Assembly: GCF_015207705.1 (NCBI RefSeq)
Contig: NZ_JADEWI010000016.1
Coordinates: 53,042-117,041, forward strand
Direction: 5' to 3'
Source of the DNA: Nostoc sp. LEGE 06077
Lineage (GTDB): Bacteria; Cyanobacteriota; Cyanobacteriia; Cyanobacteriales; Nostocaceae
Length of the DNA: 64,000 bases
A model generated the notes under the pieces. The model was not told where the DNA came from. It was given only the letters and a program-made list of their open reading frames with translations, and searched no databases. Shown here piece after piece: positions 1 to 10,077 of the stretch (position 1 is the first letter of the stretch; every line of letters starts with the position of its first letter). The position numbers and the translations under genes are program-made.

Positions 1-25
1 CATAATCAATTCAAAACTGTGAATC

Positions 26-652
26 TTACCGCAGAAAGCTACTAACCAACCACAATAATATAAATGTGAACACTGTAGAAAATTGCTCAGTATTCAGCCT
101 ACTTAAACCTATTTGTGGTAAAAGCCAGCTGGCAACCAATCCGCCAATAATTAAGCCGGCAATCAGACCAATCAGCGTTAATAAAACAGATCTACCAAAC
201 TTACCTTCTTTCCGATTGAGAAAGTAAACACTAATGCCTACCCCAACCACTAACGCCAACTGTAAAACTTGATCACCTGCGGCAGGATAAAAAATACCAA
301 TAGCACTCAAACCCAAATACCAAGCACCTGGTAACAGTACATCTGCCGTTGTTGGCTGATCTAATATTCTTTGTAGCCATGCAGGTGACTGTTCACGAGG
401 AGTTGAAACTTCTTTAGGAGAAAATTGCACTCGTAGTTCTGGAAAGCGGATTCGCTCAGGTACTTTGATTTTGCCTTCCTGACGCATCCGTAACCGATCC
501 ATTAAAATCGCGTCGTAAGAAGCTTCAATGAGTTCCAGAGTCTTAGCATCGCCACTGTGTTGCTCCAATAGGCGATTGCGAGCATCCTGAATTTCATCAA
601 AGCTAGCATCTTCGGACACCCCAAGTTTGTCGTAGGGATTTTGATCGCTCAT
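26..652 (-). CDS. CPP1-like J-domain membrane protein
   Basis: The 208-residue protein has an N-terminal J-like region (about residues 5-65, beginning NPYDKLGVSEDASFDEIQ, without an HPD motif) followed by a linker and about three to four hydrophobic helices from residue 105 to the C-terminus. This layout matches the cyanobacterial/plastid CPP1-like (chaperone-like protein of POR1) family; plant members stabilise protochlorophyllide oxidoreductase at membranes. Function in this organism is inferred from the family only. It is probably anchored in the thylakoid or plasma membrane. The ATG at 652 is followed directly by the conserved J-like start, so the start looks right. It is transcribed away from the regulator at 1321 and separated from it by a long spacer. 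Confidence 0.75.
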   Translation of the reverse strand: MSDQNPYDKLGVSEDASFDEIQDARNRLLEQHSGDAKTLELIEASYDAILMDRLRMRQEGKIKVPERIRFPELRVQFSPKEVSTPREQSPAWLQRILDQPTTADVLLPGAWYLGLSAIGIFYPAAGDQVLQLALVVGVGISVYFLNRKEGKFGRSVLLTLIGLIAGLIIGGLVASWLLPQIGLSRLNTEQFSTVFTFILLWLVSSFLR

Positions 653-1320
653 GGGAGTTTACACTTCAGCCTTAGTCAGCAGCGGTATTTTGCTTTTTGG
701 AAAACAACTTTAGGTTTTGCCTAGATTTAAACAAATGTTGCAAGCAACTTATATGCTCTACCAGGATAGTAGCACGGGTAAGTTAAACTGACCCAGGAAA
801 TTTAACTATAGCAACTTTAACATATTGCTATAACTCCGTGTATCCCCTCATGTCGTTGACCAGTGAGAGCTTTACTCTAGAATTTGAACGAAGACTTCTT
901 AAAACTTATTTTTTTATGAAAAAATTAATTTTTATGTTTCAAATTTGGCAATTTACCGTACCTTGAGGCAATTTAGATGAACCAGCTTCACAATCACTAG
1001 TGGTGTCGATATGCATATCGATATTAAAATTGAAAAGCTTTAAATTACCAACGTAATTGGGAGTAGGAAATTTTCCTAAGTGACAGAACTGCTGTGGCTA
1101 ATGTTAGACTATCTAGCGACTTGACATCAAGTTGCAATTAAAGTAACTGCATCTCAAGTGCGGGTAAAACTAGCAAAGTATTCTAGCTTTGATTATTCAG
1201 AATCTGGATTACACTATTATTTTGGATAATCAGGATATTTACTACCTAGCCTTGTTGGTTGTGTAACAATCCCCAAATACGCAATTCTCCTGTTAATCTT
1301 ACGAATTTTTGTGCAAAGTA
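653..1320. other. Divergent intergenic spacer without a gene
   Basis: This 668-bp AT-rich spacer lies between two divergently transcribed genes. I see no coding frame with cyanobacterial codon use, no tRNA and no strong terminator. It contains short palindromes such as ATGCATATCGATAT near 1010-1023. It must hold the promoters of both flanking genes, but I cannot place them confidently. Confidence 0.5.
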
Positions 1321-2046
1321 ATGGTCATGGCTCCTGCCAAGATTCTTGTAGTTGATGACGACCCTGCGGTTCGCAACTTAATCCAACGCTTTTTGATTAA
1401 GCAGAACTATCAGGTGGAGGCCGCTGAGGATGGTAAATCAGCCTTAGCGCTATTCGAGCAATTTAACCCTGACTTGGTAATTTTAGATGTAAATTTACCA
1501 GACGTTATCGGGTTCAACCTCTGCCAAGAGATGCAAAGTCGTAATGGTGTGTTTGTTCTCATGCTCACTAGTCGTGCGGATGAAGCTGACAAGATTCGTG
1601 GCTTTGCTAAAGGTGCTGACGACTATCTCACTAAGCCATTTGGTTTAGGAGAGTTAGAAGTCAGAGTCGCCGCAATTTTGCGGCGACAGCGGGTTGTGAC
1701 TACAGCAGAACAAAAACGCCTAGTTTTTGAAAAATTGATGATTGATCCCGTCCGGCGGGAAGTTACATTAAACAACCTACCAGTACCCCTAACAGCATTG
1801 GAATTTGACTTGTTGCATTTTTTAGCCAGCCATCCTGGGCGGGTTTGGCGACGAGCAGAACTAATTCAAGAAGTTTGGGACTATGAATATGTTGGCGACC
1901 AGCGGGTTGTAGATGTACATATTGGTCAAATTCGTAAGAAAATTGAAGCTGATGCCAGCCAACCAGCATTAATTCAGACTGTACGCGGCGTAGGTTATAA
2001 GTTTGAATGCCCTACTCATTCTCCGCAATTGGAAACTAACCCTTGA
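1321..2046 (+). CDS. OmpR/PhoB-family response regulator
   Basis: A receiver domain (about residues 5-118) carries the acidic pocket VDDDPA, the phosphoacceptor Asp in LDVNLPD, the switch Thr in MLTSR and the Lys in TKPFGLGELE. A winged-helix DNA-binding domain follows (about 135-230) with the typical LTALEFDLLHFLASHPGRVW and VRGVGYKFE segments. It is therefore a transcription factor of a two-component system. No sensor kinase is adjacent, so it is an orphan by position. The frame is open from a TTG at 1309, but ATG codons at 1321 and 1327 fit the family N-terminus better; none has a clear Shine-Dalgarno. The regulon cannot be deduced from sequence, and I do not assign it to a named regulator. 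Confidence 0.9.
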   Translation: MVMAPAKILVVDDDPAVRNLIQRFLIKQNYQVEAAEDGKSALALFEQFNPDLVILDVNLPDVIGFNLCQEMQSRNGVFVLMLTSRADEADKIRGFAKGADDYLTKPFGLGELEVRVAAILRRQRVVTTAEQKRLVFEKLMIDPVRREVTLNNLPVPLTALEFDLLHFLASHPGRVWRRAELIQEVWDYEYVGDQRVVDVHIGQIRKKIEADASQPALIQTVRGVGYKFECPTHSPQLETNP

Positions 2047-2136
2047 ATTAATTGTTTCTACTGGTTTCCAATTGCCAGTTCTCGATCCAGGAAAACCCGC
2101 CTTGAGGACTGGAATTACTACAATACAACTAAATTT

Positions 2137-2164
2137 GTCAGGGCGAACGGTTGTTCGCCCTGAC
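2137..2164. terminator. 12-bp perfect hairpin between convergent genes
   Basis: GTCAGGGCGAAC and GTTCGCCCTGAC form a perfect 12-bp stem with a GGTT loop. It lies between the end of the response regulator and the end of the DUF2811 gene, so it probably acts as a bidirectional terminator, although the T-tract is weak. Confidence 0.65.
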
Positions 2165-2204
2165 TATTAATGTATCTGTTGTTGCCTATAAGTTGGGAAA
2201 GTAA

Positions 2205-2402
2205 CTAGCAGTTGTGAAATAAAGTTTCTAAATAAACACGAGCAGCACGGCGATCACTATCCCCATTTTGGAGTAAAAAAAGTGACAATGCTGCTGTTAA
2301 TACACGGGTCTGATCCCAATCAGGGTGAGTTTCTAAATAGCTTTTGAGGGATTCATGGAGTGTTTCGGGAATTTCCGTAAAAATGCTCACCGTTGCGTTC
2401 AT
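2205..2402 (-). CDS. DUF2811 family small protein
   Basis: This 65-residue protein starts MNATVSIFTEIPETLHESL and contains YLETHPDWDQTRVLTAALSL, which I recognise as the cyanobacterial DUF2811 family. The family has no established biochemical role; the size and the amphipathic helices resemble small ribbon-helix-helix-like or antitoxin-like folds, but that is only a resemblance. A purine-rich stretch upstream of the ATG (GAGAAGGAAAATCTC) supplies a ribosome-binding site. It is a single-gene unit facing the response regulator, with a strong hairpin between the two. Confidence 0.75.
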   Translation of the reverse strand: MNATVSIFTEIPETLHESLKSYLETHPDWDQTRVLTAALSLFLLQNGDSDRRAARVYLETLFHNC

Positions 2403-3034
2403 GAGATTTTCCTTCTCTGAGGTCGATCAAGCGAATTTGCTGGCACTCCAGAAGCACAAGATAGAAATTGTTACTTCTTTCGTCATCTGAATCATCTGCT
2501 CCAAACATCTCAGGTATTTTGTGATTTCCTTAGATCAATGGGCAAGAAAAAAATGCCAGTCGCATTATTGTGCTTCAAGAGGGGGTGAGTTTGTCAATGC
2601 TGCGAAATGTTAAAAACGATTCTTCAGGAAAGAAATATTGACGAAATAATCAGGGTTAAGGCTAAGTTTTTGTTACATTACTTTACAAAAACTCAGTCAC
2701 TGAACTAACCGACATCTGTGAACTAGAAATCCCCAATAACACCGCAAGTGCCGATCATCTCGTAGCGTATCTGTGGAAAACTACTAAAATGCTTGTGGAA
2801 AGCCTGTGGAATCAGTGAGGAAAATTGCTGCTAATGATAAGAATTACAAAAAGTTTGAAGTAGGAATCAGAATCATCAGATTCCATCCCCATTCCCTGAC
2901 AAGTGTAGGTTTTTAACTAAGCAATGAGTCAGGACGCTAAAAATAACGAGATAATAGTACTTCCATCAACCCTACACTGCAAATAATGTTTCTGGGGAAA
3001 AACGTAAAAAACCTACGCTCTACTCCCTACTCCT
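2403..3034. other. Intergenic spacer without a recognised gene
   Basis: This 632-bp stretch separates the start of the DUF2811 gene from the end of hisIE. It contains only short frames with poor codon use. I see no tRNA, no insertion sequence and no obvious repeat; the part nearest 2402 should hold the DUF2811 promoter. A small RNA cannot be excluded by eye. Confidence 0.45.
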
Positions 3035-3685
3035 TTAACGTCTTCGTTCTTGCAGCTTGCGATACACAGCCTTTAAATCAACTTGATGATGAGCTAAGGC
3101 AACTAGAGTGTGATAAAGTAAATCCGCCACTTCCCCAGCAATAGCATCTGCCTCATCATCTTTAAAAGCCATGACAACCTCAGCCGATTCCTCACCTATC
3201 TTCTTTAAAATCTTGTTATCGCCGCCTGCGAATAACTTGCAGGTATAAGAACTATCTGAGGGGTTGTCACGGCGATCGCAGATCACCTGAAACACCTGGG
3301 ATAATGTATCTGCTGGCGGTGGCGTAATTGTGCCTTCTAATTGATGAAAACAACTGCGTTCACCAGTATGGCAGGCAATATCTCCGATTTGCTCCACCCC
3401 AATCAACAAAGCATCACTATCGCAGTCATAACGGATACTCTGCACTTTTTGGATATGTCCCGAAGTCCCGCCCTTATGCCATAACTCTTGTCGAGAACGG
3501 CTCCAAAACCAAGTTTCCCCAGATTCCAAAGTCTTTTGTAACGACTCCCGATTCATCCACGCCATCATCAAGACTGTGCCATCTAAATAGTCTTGCACAA
3601 TCGCTGCTACTAAACCCCGTTCGTCGTAGCGAATTTTTTCCACGGGAATAGCGTGACGCAATGAATCTGATTCGGTAGAAAACAT
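3035..3685 (-). CDS. hisIE: Bifunctional phosphoribosyl-AMP cyclohydrolase / phosphoribosyl-ATP pyrophosphatase
   Basis: The 216-residue protein carries out the second and third steps of histidine synthesis in the cytoplasm. The HisI half (about residues 1-120) shows the zinc/metal-binding signature spread over [23 protein letters not shown] and [10 protein letters not shown]. The HisE half (about 125-216) has the pyrophosphohydrolase helices [16 protein letters not shown] and [13 protein letters not shown]. The fused arrangement and length are normal for cyanobacteria and many other bacteria. It is transcribed alone, away from other his genes, as is usual in cyanobacteria where histidine genes are scattered. 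The ATG at 3685 is a reasonable start. Confidence 0.95.
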   Translation of the reverse strand: MFSTESDSLRHAIPVEKIRYDERGLVAAIVQDYLDGTVLMMAWMNRESLQKTLESGETWFWSRSRQELWHKGGTSGHIQKVQSIRYDCDSDALLIGVEQIGDIACHTGERSCFHQLEGTITPPPADTLSQVFQVICDRRDNPSDSSYTCKLFAGGDNKILKKIGEESAEVVMAFKDDEADAIAGEVADLLYHTLVALAHHQVDLKAVYRKLQERRR

Positions 3686-3782
3686 ACCAGCTTACTTGAC
3701 TCTAACAACAATGATTAATGGATTCACGATACCATTCTCAATATGACAGCTGGCATGTTTTATGAAAATGAAAATTTATGAT

Positions 3783-3977
3783 CTAGCCTGAAACAACAAC
3801 ATTTCTTTCCATTGCCGACTGCATTTTAACAGCACTTAACGCCACTTGGTGAGCTTTCGATGCTTCACCATACCAATGGAGAGCCGAGTTAAAAGCTGCA
3901 CGGTAAAGCTCCTGGTATGCCTCAGATAACCGAGTCCGGATTTCTAAAGGCAAGTCGTCATTGGACTTATACAACAT
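3783..3977 (-). CDS. ChaB-family small protein
   Basis: This 64-residue protein (YKSNDDLPLEIRTRLSEAYQ, then YRAAFNSALHWYGEASKAHQVAL and AVK) matches the ChaB family pattern: a short PYKS-like N-terminus followed by two helices containing AFNSA. ChaB was named as a cation transport regulator in E. coli, but its molecular role is not established. An AGGAAAATAAC tract lies in front of the ATG at 3977. The gene is divergent from hemL with only about 110 bp between the starts, so their promoters probably share this space. Confidence 0.75.
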   Translation of the reverse strand: MLYKSNDDLPLEIRTRLSEAYQELYRAAFNSALHWYGEASKAHQVALSAVKMQSAMERNVVVSG

Positions 3978-4086
3978 AGTTGTTATTTTCCTGGTTCAGC
4001 TATTTCTATAGGATAGAAATTATGCACAGTTTTTCACCCTATCCTAAGATAGAGCTTTTTTTGTTTGTCATTTTTAGGAGACAGCC

Positions 4087-5385
4087 TTGGTAAACACCAC
4101 AATTAAAACCACAAAATCACAAGAAATTTTCGCCGCCGCCCAAAACCTCATGCCAGGAGGAGTCAGTTCTCCAGTGAGAGCATTTAAATCTGTCGGTGGA
4201 CAACCCATAGTTTTTGACCGTGTTAAAGGCGCATACATCTGGGATGTTGATAGCAACCAATATATTGACTATGTAGGCACTTGGGGGCCAGCAATTTGCG
4301 GTCATGCTCATCCAGAAGTCATCTCAGCACTCCACGAAGCTTTAGAAAAAGGTACTAGTTTTGGAGCGCCTTCAGTTCTCGAAAACGTCCTCGCAGAGAT
4401 GGTCATTGATGCTGTTCCTAGCATCGAAATGGTCAGATTTGTTAACTCTGGGACAGAAGCTTGTATGGCTGTTTTGCGGCTGATGCGGGCTTTTACCAAC
4501 CGTGAGAAAATTATCAAATTTGAAGGCTGCTACCACGGTCATGCTGATATGTTCTTGGTAAAAGCGGGTTCGGGTGTGGCAACACTTGGTTTACCAGACT
4601 CCCCAGGAGTACCGAAATCCGCAACTAGCAGTACCCTAACGGCTCCTTTCAACGACTTGGAAGCAGTCAAAGCCTTATTTGAAGAAAACCGCGATCAGAT
4701 TGCCGGTGTCATTCTAGAGCCAGTTGTGGGTAACGCTGGGTTTATTCCTCCCGATGCTGGTTTCTTAGAAGGACTCAGGGAACTCACCCACGAACATGGG
4801 GCTTTATTAGTATTTGATGAAGTAATGACAGGCTTTCGGATTGCCTATGGTGGCGCTCAAGAAAAATTTGGCATTACTCCCGATTTGACAACACTAGGTA
4901 AAGTCATTGGTGGTGGTTTGCCAGTAGGAGCCTACGGCGGACGACGAGAGATTATGTCCATGATTGCTCCTGCCGGCCCTGTGTATCAAGCCGGCACTCT
5001 TTCCGGAAATCCTTTGGCAATGACAGCTGGCATTAAAACCCTGGAATTACTCCAAAAACCTGGTACTTATGAGTATCTTGACCGAATTACTCAAAAGCTA
5101 TCAGATGGTTTACTGCGAATTGCCCAAGAAACTGGTCACGCAGCTTGTGGTGGTCAGATTAGCGCCATGTTTGGCTTGTTTTTCACCTCTGGGCCTGTTC
5201 ACAACTATGAAGATGCTAAAAAATCAGATACCGCCAAGTTTGGCCGCTTTCATCGCGGGATGTTAGAACGTGGCGTTTATTTAGCACCTTCTCAGTTTGA
5301 GGCTGGGTTTACTTCTTTGGCTCATACTGAAGAAGATATTGAGCAGACTCTAGCAGTTGCACGGGAAGTAATGTCTAGTCTTTAA
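4087..5385 (+). CDS. hemL: Glutamate-1-semialdehyde 2,1-aminomutase
   Basis: This PLP enzyme converts glutamate-1-semialdehyde to 5-aminolevulinate, the committed precursor of chlorophyll, phycobilins and haem. The 432-residue length is standard. Recognisable segments are [19 protein letters not shown] near the N-terminus, [13 protein letters not shown], the cofactor-binding [10 protein letters not shown] and the Schiff-base lysine in [17 protein letters not shown]. Translation appears to start at TTG 4087: AGGAG at 4076-4080 is correctly spaced, the preceding codons do not fit the family, and no ATG is available nearby. The start is therefore unusual but well supported. It is transcribed alone and followed by a repeat-derived inverted structure. 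Confidence 0.95.
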   Translation: MVNTTIKTTKSQEIFAAAQNLMPGGVSSPVRAFKSVGGQPIVFDRVKGAYIWDVDSNQYIDYVGTWGPAICGHAHPEVISALHEALEKGTSFGAPSVLENVLAEMVIDAVPSIEMVRFVNSGTEACMAVLRLMRAFTNREKIIKFEGCYHGHADMFLVKAGSGVATLGLPDSPGVPKSATSSTLTAPFNDLEAVKALFEENRDQIAGVILEPVVGNAGFIPPDAGFLEGLRELTHEHGALLVFDEVMTGFRIAYGGAQEKFGITPDLTTLGKVIGGGLPVGAYGGRREIMSMIAPAGPVYQAGTLSGNPLAMTAGIKTLELLQKPGTYEYLDRITQKLSDGLLRIAQETGHAACGGQISAMFGLFFTSGPVHNYEDAKKSDTAKFGRFHRGMLERGVYLAPSQFEAGFTSLAHTEEDIEQTLAVAREVMSSL

Positions 5386-5482
5386 GTGCTGAGTGCTGAG
5401 TTTTGAGTGTTAAAAGTAACTTTATTAGCGCCTGTGGCGCTATTTTAACTCAGCACTTAGCACTTTCAACTCAGCACTACTT
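5385..5482. repeat. Inverted GTGCTGA heptamer repeat after hemL
   Basis: AGTGCTGAGTGCTGAG at the left and its reverse complement (CAGCACTTAGCACTTT, then TCAGCACT) at the right flank a short AGCGCCTGTGGCGCT stem. The whole can fold into a long imperfect hairpin starting at the hemL stop. The same heptamer recurs at 14041 and 61222. It may double as a terminator. The remaining spacer to 5733 shows no gene. Confidence 0.7.
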
Positions 5483-5733
5483 AAGTGACTGTAAAAATAT
5501 GTAAAAGTTTTAGTTCAACATCACTTATTACACAAATAACTTGATAACTACTGACGATCGCGCCTCATATCAGCTATCTTGTTGTGATGATCGCTTAGGT
5601 AAACGAGTCAAACTTTAGGAACTCTTCAAAGGATTTCCAGCATAAATTACCTGCCAAGAGTTGATTTTGGTTTAAATAATTAAACTAGAGCGTAATGCTC
5701 CTAGCCATTCTTCGCGCAGCGAGTTGACAGTGC

Positions 5734-7353
5734 ATGAGCTACTGCTTAAATCCAACCTGTCCCAATCCAGAAAATGTAGTGTATAGCCAAAGGTGTCAGT
5801 CGTGTGGCTCGCGCCTACTGCTGCGCGATCGCTATCGGGTGAGTAAACCTTTAGGTCAAGGTGGCTTTGGAGCAACCTTCTTAGCTCAGGATGAAGCTTT
5901 ACCTGGAGAACCGAGTTGTGTCATCAAGCAACTACGACCATCAGGAAACGCACCCCATGTTTTGCAAATGGCGCGAGAACTATTTGAGCGAGAAGCCAGA
6001 ACCCTAGGTAAAATTGGCAACCATCCTCAAGTCCCAAGGCTACTCGACTATTTTGAAGAACAGGAACAATTCTATCTAGTTCAGGAATATATTAGCGGCG
6101 CTACCTTACAACAGGAAATCAAAGCTAATGGAGTTTTGAGCGAAGCAGGTGTTAAACAATTTTTGAGCGAGATTTTACCTTTACTGCAATATATCCATGA
6201 GCAAAAGGTAATTCACCGTGATATCAAACCTGCCAACTTAATTCGCCGGAGTCAAGATGCCAGAATGGTGTTAATTGACTTTGGTGCTGTCAAAAACCAA
6301 GTAACACAAGCTGCACCTAACCAATCAGGACAGACAGCCCTAACGGCTTATGCAATTGGTACTCCTGGTTTTGCACCACCAGAACAAATGGCGATGCGTC
6401 CAGTTTACGCTAGTGATATCTACGCTTTAGGAGTCACCTGTATTTATTTACTCACTAGCAAAACGCCTAAAGATTTAGATTACAATCCCACTACAGGGGA
6501 AATGATGTGGGAACAGTTGGTGTATGTGAGTGATCACTTGACTGGTGTATTGCGAAAAATGTTAGATGTTTCCGTCCGCAATCGCTACCAGTCAGCAACA
6601 GACGTTCTCAGAGCGTTAGAGATGGAGCCTTACTTAGATAGTTTGGCTAAAAGCCTGCTAGTAAAATCTGACACGAGTACTAAAGAAAAAACATCACAAC
6701 GTGGAGACAACTCGGCTATTTTATGCAGCAATCCTTCTGCTGTAGGAGCTACGAATACAGGAGTAGCTCAGGTAGCAGCAGCCATTCGGGCTAGACGAGC
6801 TAAAATTGCCGAGGCCGCTGGTTCAGATCCTGGTGGAATGCGTCCAGCAGCTATGGGTAAACCAGGAATGTTGCCTAACAGCAATAGCAATAGTGCCAAC
6901 ACTCAACAGTCCAAGGCTGGACGTAGATTAGATAGCCAAACTTTATTAACAGCCTATCTCAAGGGAAGACGAGATTTTGCCTTACACAATTTAAACTTCT
7001 TGAATCTCCAAGGTAGTGAATTGTCAGAAACCAATTTTCATTCGGCTCAACTGCAAAGCACTAATCTCCAAGGAGCAAATCTTCACAATAGCGATTTTGG
7101 TCGGGCTAGTCTCACTCGCGCTAATCTCAGAGATGCTAATTTAACCAAAGCTTATTTCAACCATGCTGATTTAGAAGGCGCAGACCTGCGCGGTGCAGAT
7201 CTTAGTTATGCTCATCTGAGCAATGCGAATCTTCGAGGTGCTAATTTGTGTGGTGCTAATCTAACTGGAGCCAAAATATTAGATGAGCAACTGGCACTAG
7301 CAAAAACTAATTGGATGACAGTACGCCCCAATGGTAAACGCGGCTTATTGTAA
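5734..7353 (+). CDS. Ser/Thr protein kinase with N-terminal zinc ribbon and pentapeptide repeats
   Basis: The 539-residue protein starts with a four-cysteine ribbon (CLNPTCPNP and CQSCG, residues 4-25). A full Hanks-type kinase domain follows (about 33-305): glycine loop GQGGFGATFLA, ATP lysine in VIKQLRP, catalytic HRDIKPANL and magnesium-binding DFG in IDFGAVK. A low-complexity linker (about 320-400) leads to a C-terminal run of pentapeptide repeats of the A(D/N)LxG type (about 430-525), which should fold as a right-handed quadrilateral helix. This kinase-pentapeptide fusion is common in filamentous cyanobacteria, but its substrates are generally unknown. All catalytic residues are present, so it should be active. 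The FHA protein downstream is a plausible phosphothreonine reader, by proximity only. Confidence 0.92.
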   Translation: MSYCLNPTCPNPENVVYSQRCQSCGSRLLLRDRYRVSKPLGQGGFGATFLAQDEALPGEPSCVIKQLRPSGNAPHVLQMARELFEREARTLGKIGNHPQVPRLLDYFEEQEQFYLVQEYISGATLQQEIKANGVLSEAGVKQFLSEILPLLQYIHEQKVIHRDIKPANLIRRSQDARMVLIDFGAVKNQVTQAAPNQSGQTALTAYAIGTPGFAPPEQMAMRPVYASDIYALGVTCIYLLTSKTPKDLDYNPTTGEMMWEQLVYVSDHLTGVLRKMLDVSVRNRYQSATDVLRALEMEPYLDSLAKSLLVKSDTSTKEKTSQRGDNSAILCSNPSAVGATNTGVAQVAAAIRARRAKIAEAAGSDPGGMRPAAMGKPGMLPNSNSNSANTQQSKAGRRLDSQTLLTAYLKGRRDFALHNLNFLNLQGSELSETNFHSAQLQSTNLQGANLHNSDFGRASLTRANLRDANLTKAYFNHADLEGADLRGADLSYAHLSNANLRGANLCGANLTGAKILDEQLALAKTNWMTVRPNGKRGLL

Positions 7354-7435
7354 TTAAACAGTTAAATATTACAAATTTTTGCCAAATTTTAAAAGTAAAT
7401 ATTAGGCTCTAATCGTTTAGATTAATTGAGGTCAA

Positions 7436-7468
7436 AATTAAGTAGTGAGACTCACTGCTTAATTTTTT
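7436..7468 (+). terminator. Rho-independent terminator after the kinase gene
   Basis: AATTAAGTAGTGAG pairs with CTCACTGCTTAATT (one G-T pair) and is followed by a run of T. It lies 80 bp after the kinase stop. The rest of the 423-bp spacer to 7776 is AT-rich without a recognisable gene. Confidence 0.75.
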
Positions 7469-7776
7469 CTTTGATATTAACCCGTAAATTTATACTGGAA
7501 ATTTAATCTTTCTCATAATTAGTTAAAAAATGCTTAAATTATTCTTAATAATTAGCATCTGTTAAAATTAGACTACAGTAATTTACAATATAAAATAAAG
7601 TTACACAATATTTTTTTAATTCAAGTTGCATGAGATTTATCCTAAGTAGCAAAATGTCAGTAGAAATTCTTAAGTACAAGTCGTAAAACTTAATTCTATT
7701 GAGTTGCTAAATTTTAAACATAGCAGGAAAGGTTAAATAAATAATTCTTCCTGATTGTAGGCTGAGAAAAAAGTTC

Positions 7777-8559
7777 ATGGCAGACATCAGCAAATCACAT
7801 ATATTTACGCTAAAAGGCTCAACCAAAATCGCTGAGTTCAAGAGTAAAGAAATAGAACGAAAATTAAGTTTATATCAGGTATTCGTCAAGTTATACGAAC
7901 ACCACAGTGGACTTTTAGAAGATATTCTTCAGATGGAAGACCTATCTTTGTCTGGTGTGACAGGTTTAAACTCAAGTTATGTGCAGGGTGTAGTAAATGA
8001 TGGTAAGGCTTACTTAGTAACGAACTTGGGTGATCATCAAACCCAAACTTTACTACAACCACAGCAGATTTGGACAATCGGACGCGATCGCCAGTGTGGG
8101 ATATGTATAGGGGATAAATATCTGTCTCGTCGCCATGCGGCCATCCAATATATAGATAAAGATGATGAACCGGGTTTTTACATAGTCGATTTTAAAAGTA
8201 CTAACGGTTCCTTTGTGAATGGCGAACAAGTCTATCAGCGAATTAGACTCAAAGAAGGCGATCTCATTCGTATCGGGAATCTTACTTTTAATTTTTTCTA
8301 CAACCATAATCATCGCATCTTACCCACAGTAGCGATGGAGTTACTTATGCAGCTGTCATCTCGCAATGGCTGTAATCTAGAAGATACATTAAGTTATTTT
8401 GCCCCAGAAAAATACTTACCAGAAATCCCAGATAAAGCTATTCCATTTACCAAAAATTTTGGTTTAGACCATCAAAATGGCCATGATGGCTTTACCACAG
8501 AACAAAAGTCAGATATTTTAGACCGATTTTTCAATCAAGTTACACCTTCTCCAATATGA
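7777..8559 (+). CDS. FHA-domain protein
   Basis: The 260-residue protein has a forkhead-associated domain at about residues 90-170, with the conserved GRDRQC, LSRRHAAIQ, STNGSFVNG and GDLIRIG motifs that bind phosphothreonine peptides. The N-terminal 85 residues and the C-terminal 90 residues match no family I can name and contain no clear membrane segment, so it is probably a cytoplasmic adaptor. It follows a Hanks-type kinase gene on the same strand, but a terminator-like hairpin and 420 bp separate them, so any kinase-reader pairing is inferred. It converges on recA. Confidence 0.85.
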   Translation: MADISKSHIFTLKGSTKIAEFKSKEIERKLSLYQVFVKLYEHHSGLLEDILQMEDLSLSGVTGLNSSYVQGVVNDGKAYLVTNLGDHQTQTLLQPQQIWTIGRDRQCGICIGDKYLSRRHAAIQYIDKDDEPGFYIVDFKSTNGSFVNGEQVYQRIRLKEGDLIRIGNLTFNFFYNHNHRILPTVAMELLMQLSSRNGCNLEDTLSYFAPEKYLPEIPDKAIPFTKNFGLDHQNGHDGFTTEQKSDILDRFFNQVTPSPI

Positions 8560-8632
8560 AGACAGCAGTGAACAGTGATTATTTGTAACTATTCACTGCT
8601 CAATCAGCTAAGACACATCTAAATTACATCAA

Positions 8633-8674
8633 CACAAAGCCCTGAGCGCCGATTCTGACGCTCAGGGCTTTGTG
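8633..8674. terminator. 16-bp perfect bidirectional terminator between FHA gene and recA
   Basis: The arms 8633-8648 and 8659-8674 are perfect reverse complements (CACAAAGCCCTGAGCG), with a 10-nt loop. The hairpin lies between the converging ends of the FHA gene and recA and can stop transcription from both sides. Confidence 0.85.
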
Positions 8675-8726
8675 CTGTGCCATTTGTATTGACAAAGGAA
8701 AAGGGACAAATGACAAACCCGCTTAC

Positions 8727-9797
8727 TTATTCTTCCTCTTCGTATTCATCTTCCTCGTCCTCACTGACTTTAGCTACAGAATTAGCAGAAACCACAGCCC
8801 CCGTATCAAGTTTTTGGTGTACCTGCTGTTTAATTTGTTCAACAAATTCCGGTTTTTCTTCTAAGTATTTAATTGCGTTGTCTCGACCTTGAGAAATGTT
8901 GTCACCGTTATAGCTATACCAAGCACCCTTGCGGGTTAAAACACCTGTTTCTTCGGCTATATCGACCAAACAACCTAAAATTGACACTCCCTTACCAAAA
9001 ATAATGTCAAATTCCGCCACCCTAAAAGGTGGGGCTACTTTGTTTTTAGCAACTTTCACCTTAACGCGGTTGCCAAATTCTTCTGTACCTTTTTTCAAAG
9101 TTTGAATCCGGCGAATATCCAAACGCACAGAAGCATAAAACTTTAAGGCGTTACCACCAGTTGTAGTTTCGGGACTACCGTAGGTAACACCGATTTTTTG
9201 CCGCAACTGGTTGATGAAAATTACTGTACAACCAGATTTACCAATATTCCCAGTGATTTTACGGAGAGCTTGGCTCATCAACCTGGCTTGTAAACCTACA
9301 TGAGTATCACCCATATCCCCCTCAATTTCCGCACGGGGAACTAATGCTGCTACTGAGTCGATAACTACAATGTCAACAGCAGACGAACGCACCAATTGAT
9401 CAACAATTTCTAAAGCAGATTCTCCTGTGTCAGGCTGGGAAACCAGCAAATTGTCGATATCTACACCCAAAGCTGCTGCATAAGTAGGGTCTAGGGCGTG
9501 TTCCGCATCCACAAAGGCCGCAATGCCACCTTGTTTTTGAACTTCGGCGAGGGCGTGTAGTGCTACTGTTGTTTTACCAGAACTTTCAGGGCCATAAATC
9601 TCAATCACCCGCCCTTTAGGTAAACCGCCACCCAAGGCCAAATCTAAGGTGAGCGCCCCAGTGGAAATTGTCTCCACCCGCATCCGGGTTGCATCGCCCA
9701 AGCGCATAATAGCTCCTTTACCGAAGCTGCGCTCAATCTGGTTGAGTACAATATTCAGGGCTTTTTGCTTACCTGAATTGTCAGTGTTGATAGCCAT
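8727..9797 (-). CDS. recA: Recombinase A
   Basis: The 356-residue RecA has the Walker A motif GPESSGKTT (about residue 70), Walker [12 protein letters not shown], the L1 region around [17 protein letters not shown] and the MAW-like [10 protein letters not shown] segment. It polymerises on single-stranded DNA for homologous recombination and stimulates LexA/UmuD-type autocleavage where present. The C-terminus ends in a strongly acidic tail ([11 protein letters not shown]), a normal RecA feature that tunes activity. The gene is monocistronic and bounded by a perfect terminator. A LexA-like box lies about 56 bp upstream of the ATG (9853-9866), suggesting SOS-type control. Confidence 0.98.
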   Translation of the reverse strand: MAINTDNSGKQKALNIVLNQIERSFGKGAIMRLGDATRMRVETISTGALTLDLALGGGLPKGRVIEIYGPESSGKTTVALHALAEVQKQGGIAAFVDAEHALDPTYAAALGVDIDNLLVSQPDTGESALEIVDQLVRSSAVDIVVIDSVAALVPRAEIEGDMGDTHVGLQARLMSQALRKITGNIGKSGCTVIFINQLRQKIGVTYGSPETTTGGNALKFYASVRLDIRRIQTLKKGTEEFGNRVKVKVAKNKVAPPFRVAEFDIIFGKGVSILGCLVDIAEETGVLTRKGAWYSYNGDNISQGRDNAIKYLEEKPEFVEQIKQQVHQKLDTGAVVSANSVAKVSEDEEDEYEEEE

Positions 9798-9852
9798 TAC
9801 TGCCTCTATCTATATATATGGATTTATGGAGTGTTAGGTTTGGAGGTGAAGT

Positions 9853-9866
9853 AGAACAGATATACT
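9853..9866 (-). promoter_or_regulatory. LexA-like box upstream of recA
   Basis: On the recA strand the site reads AGTATATCTGTTCT. Compared with the published cyanobacterial LexA box as I remember it (RGTACNNNDGTWCB), only the fifth base differs. It lies 56 bp before the recA start, a suitable place for a repressor. The match is by eye. Confidence 0.5.
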
Positions 9867-10077
9867 ATTTTAGCCAGAAAATGCGGAAATAGGATTTCTT
9901 AGAGAAATAAACGTGACAACATCGTAACGCGATCGCTACTAGATGTGACTAGTACAAAATAACCTTAGTAGAGTTTTGGTTGCTAGTTCTCCCAAACACC
10001 TCCGTACCAATATAAATATCTGGTTCTATCAAAACCCGGTTATACAGAGATTTTTATTAAAAAGCTAAACTACAGAA

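Noticed and set aside
5385..5482. CRISPR-like array
   Set aside because: Units are 7 bp without spacers; this is a heptamer repeat, and no cas gene is present in the window.
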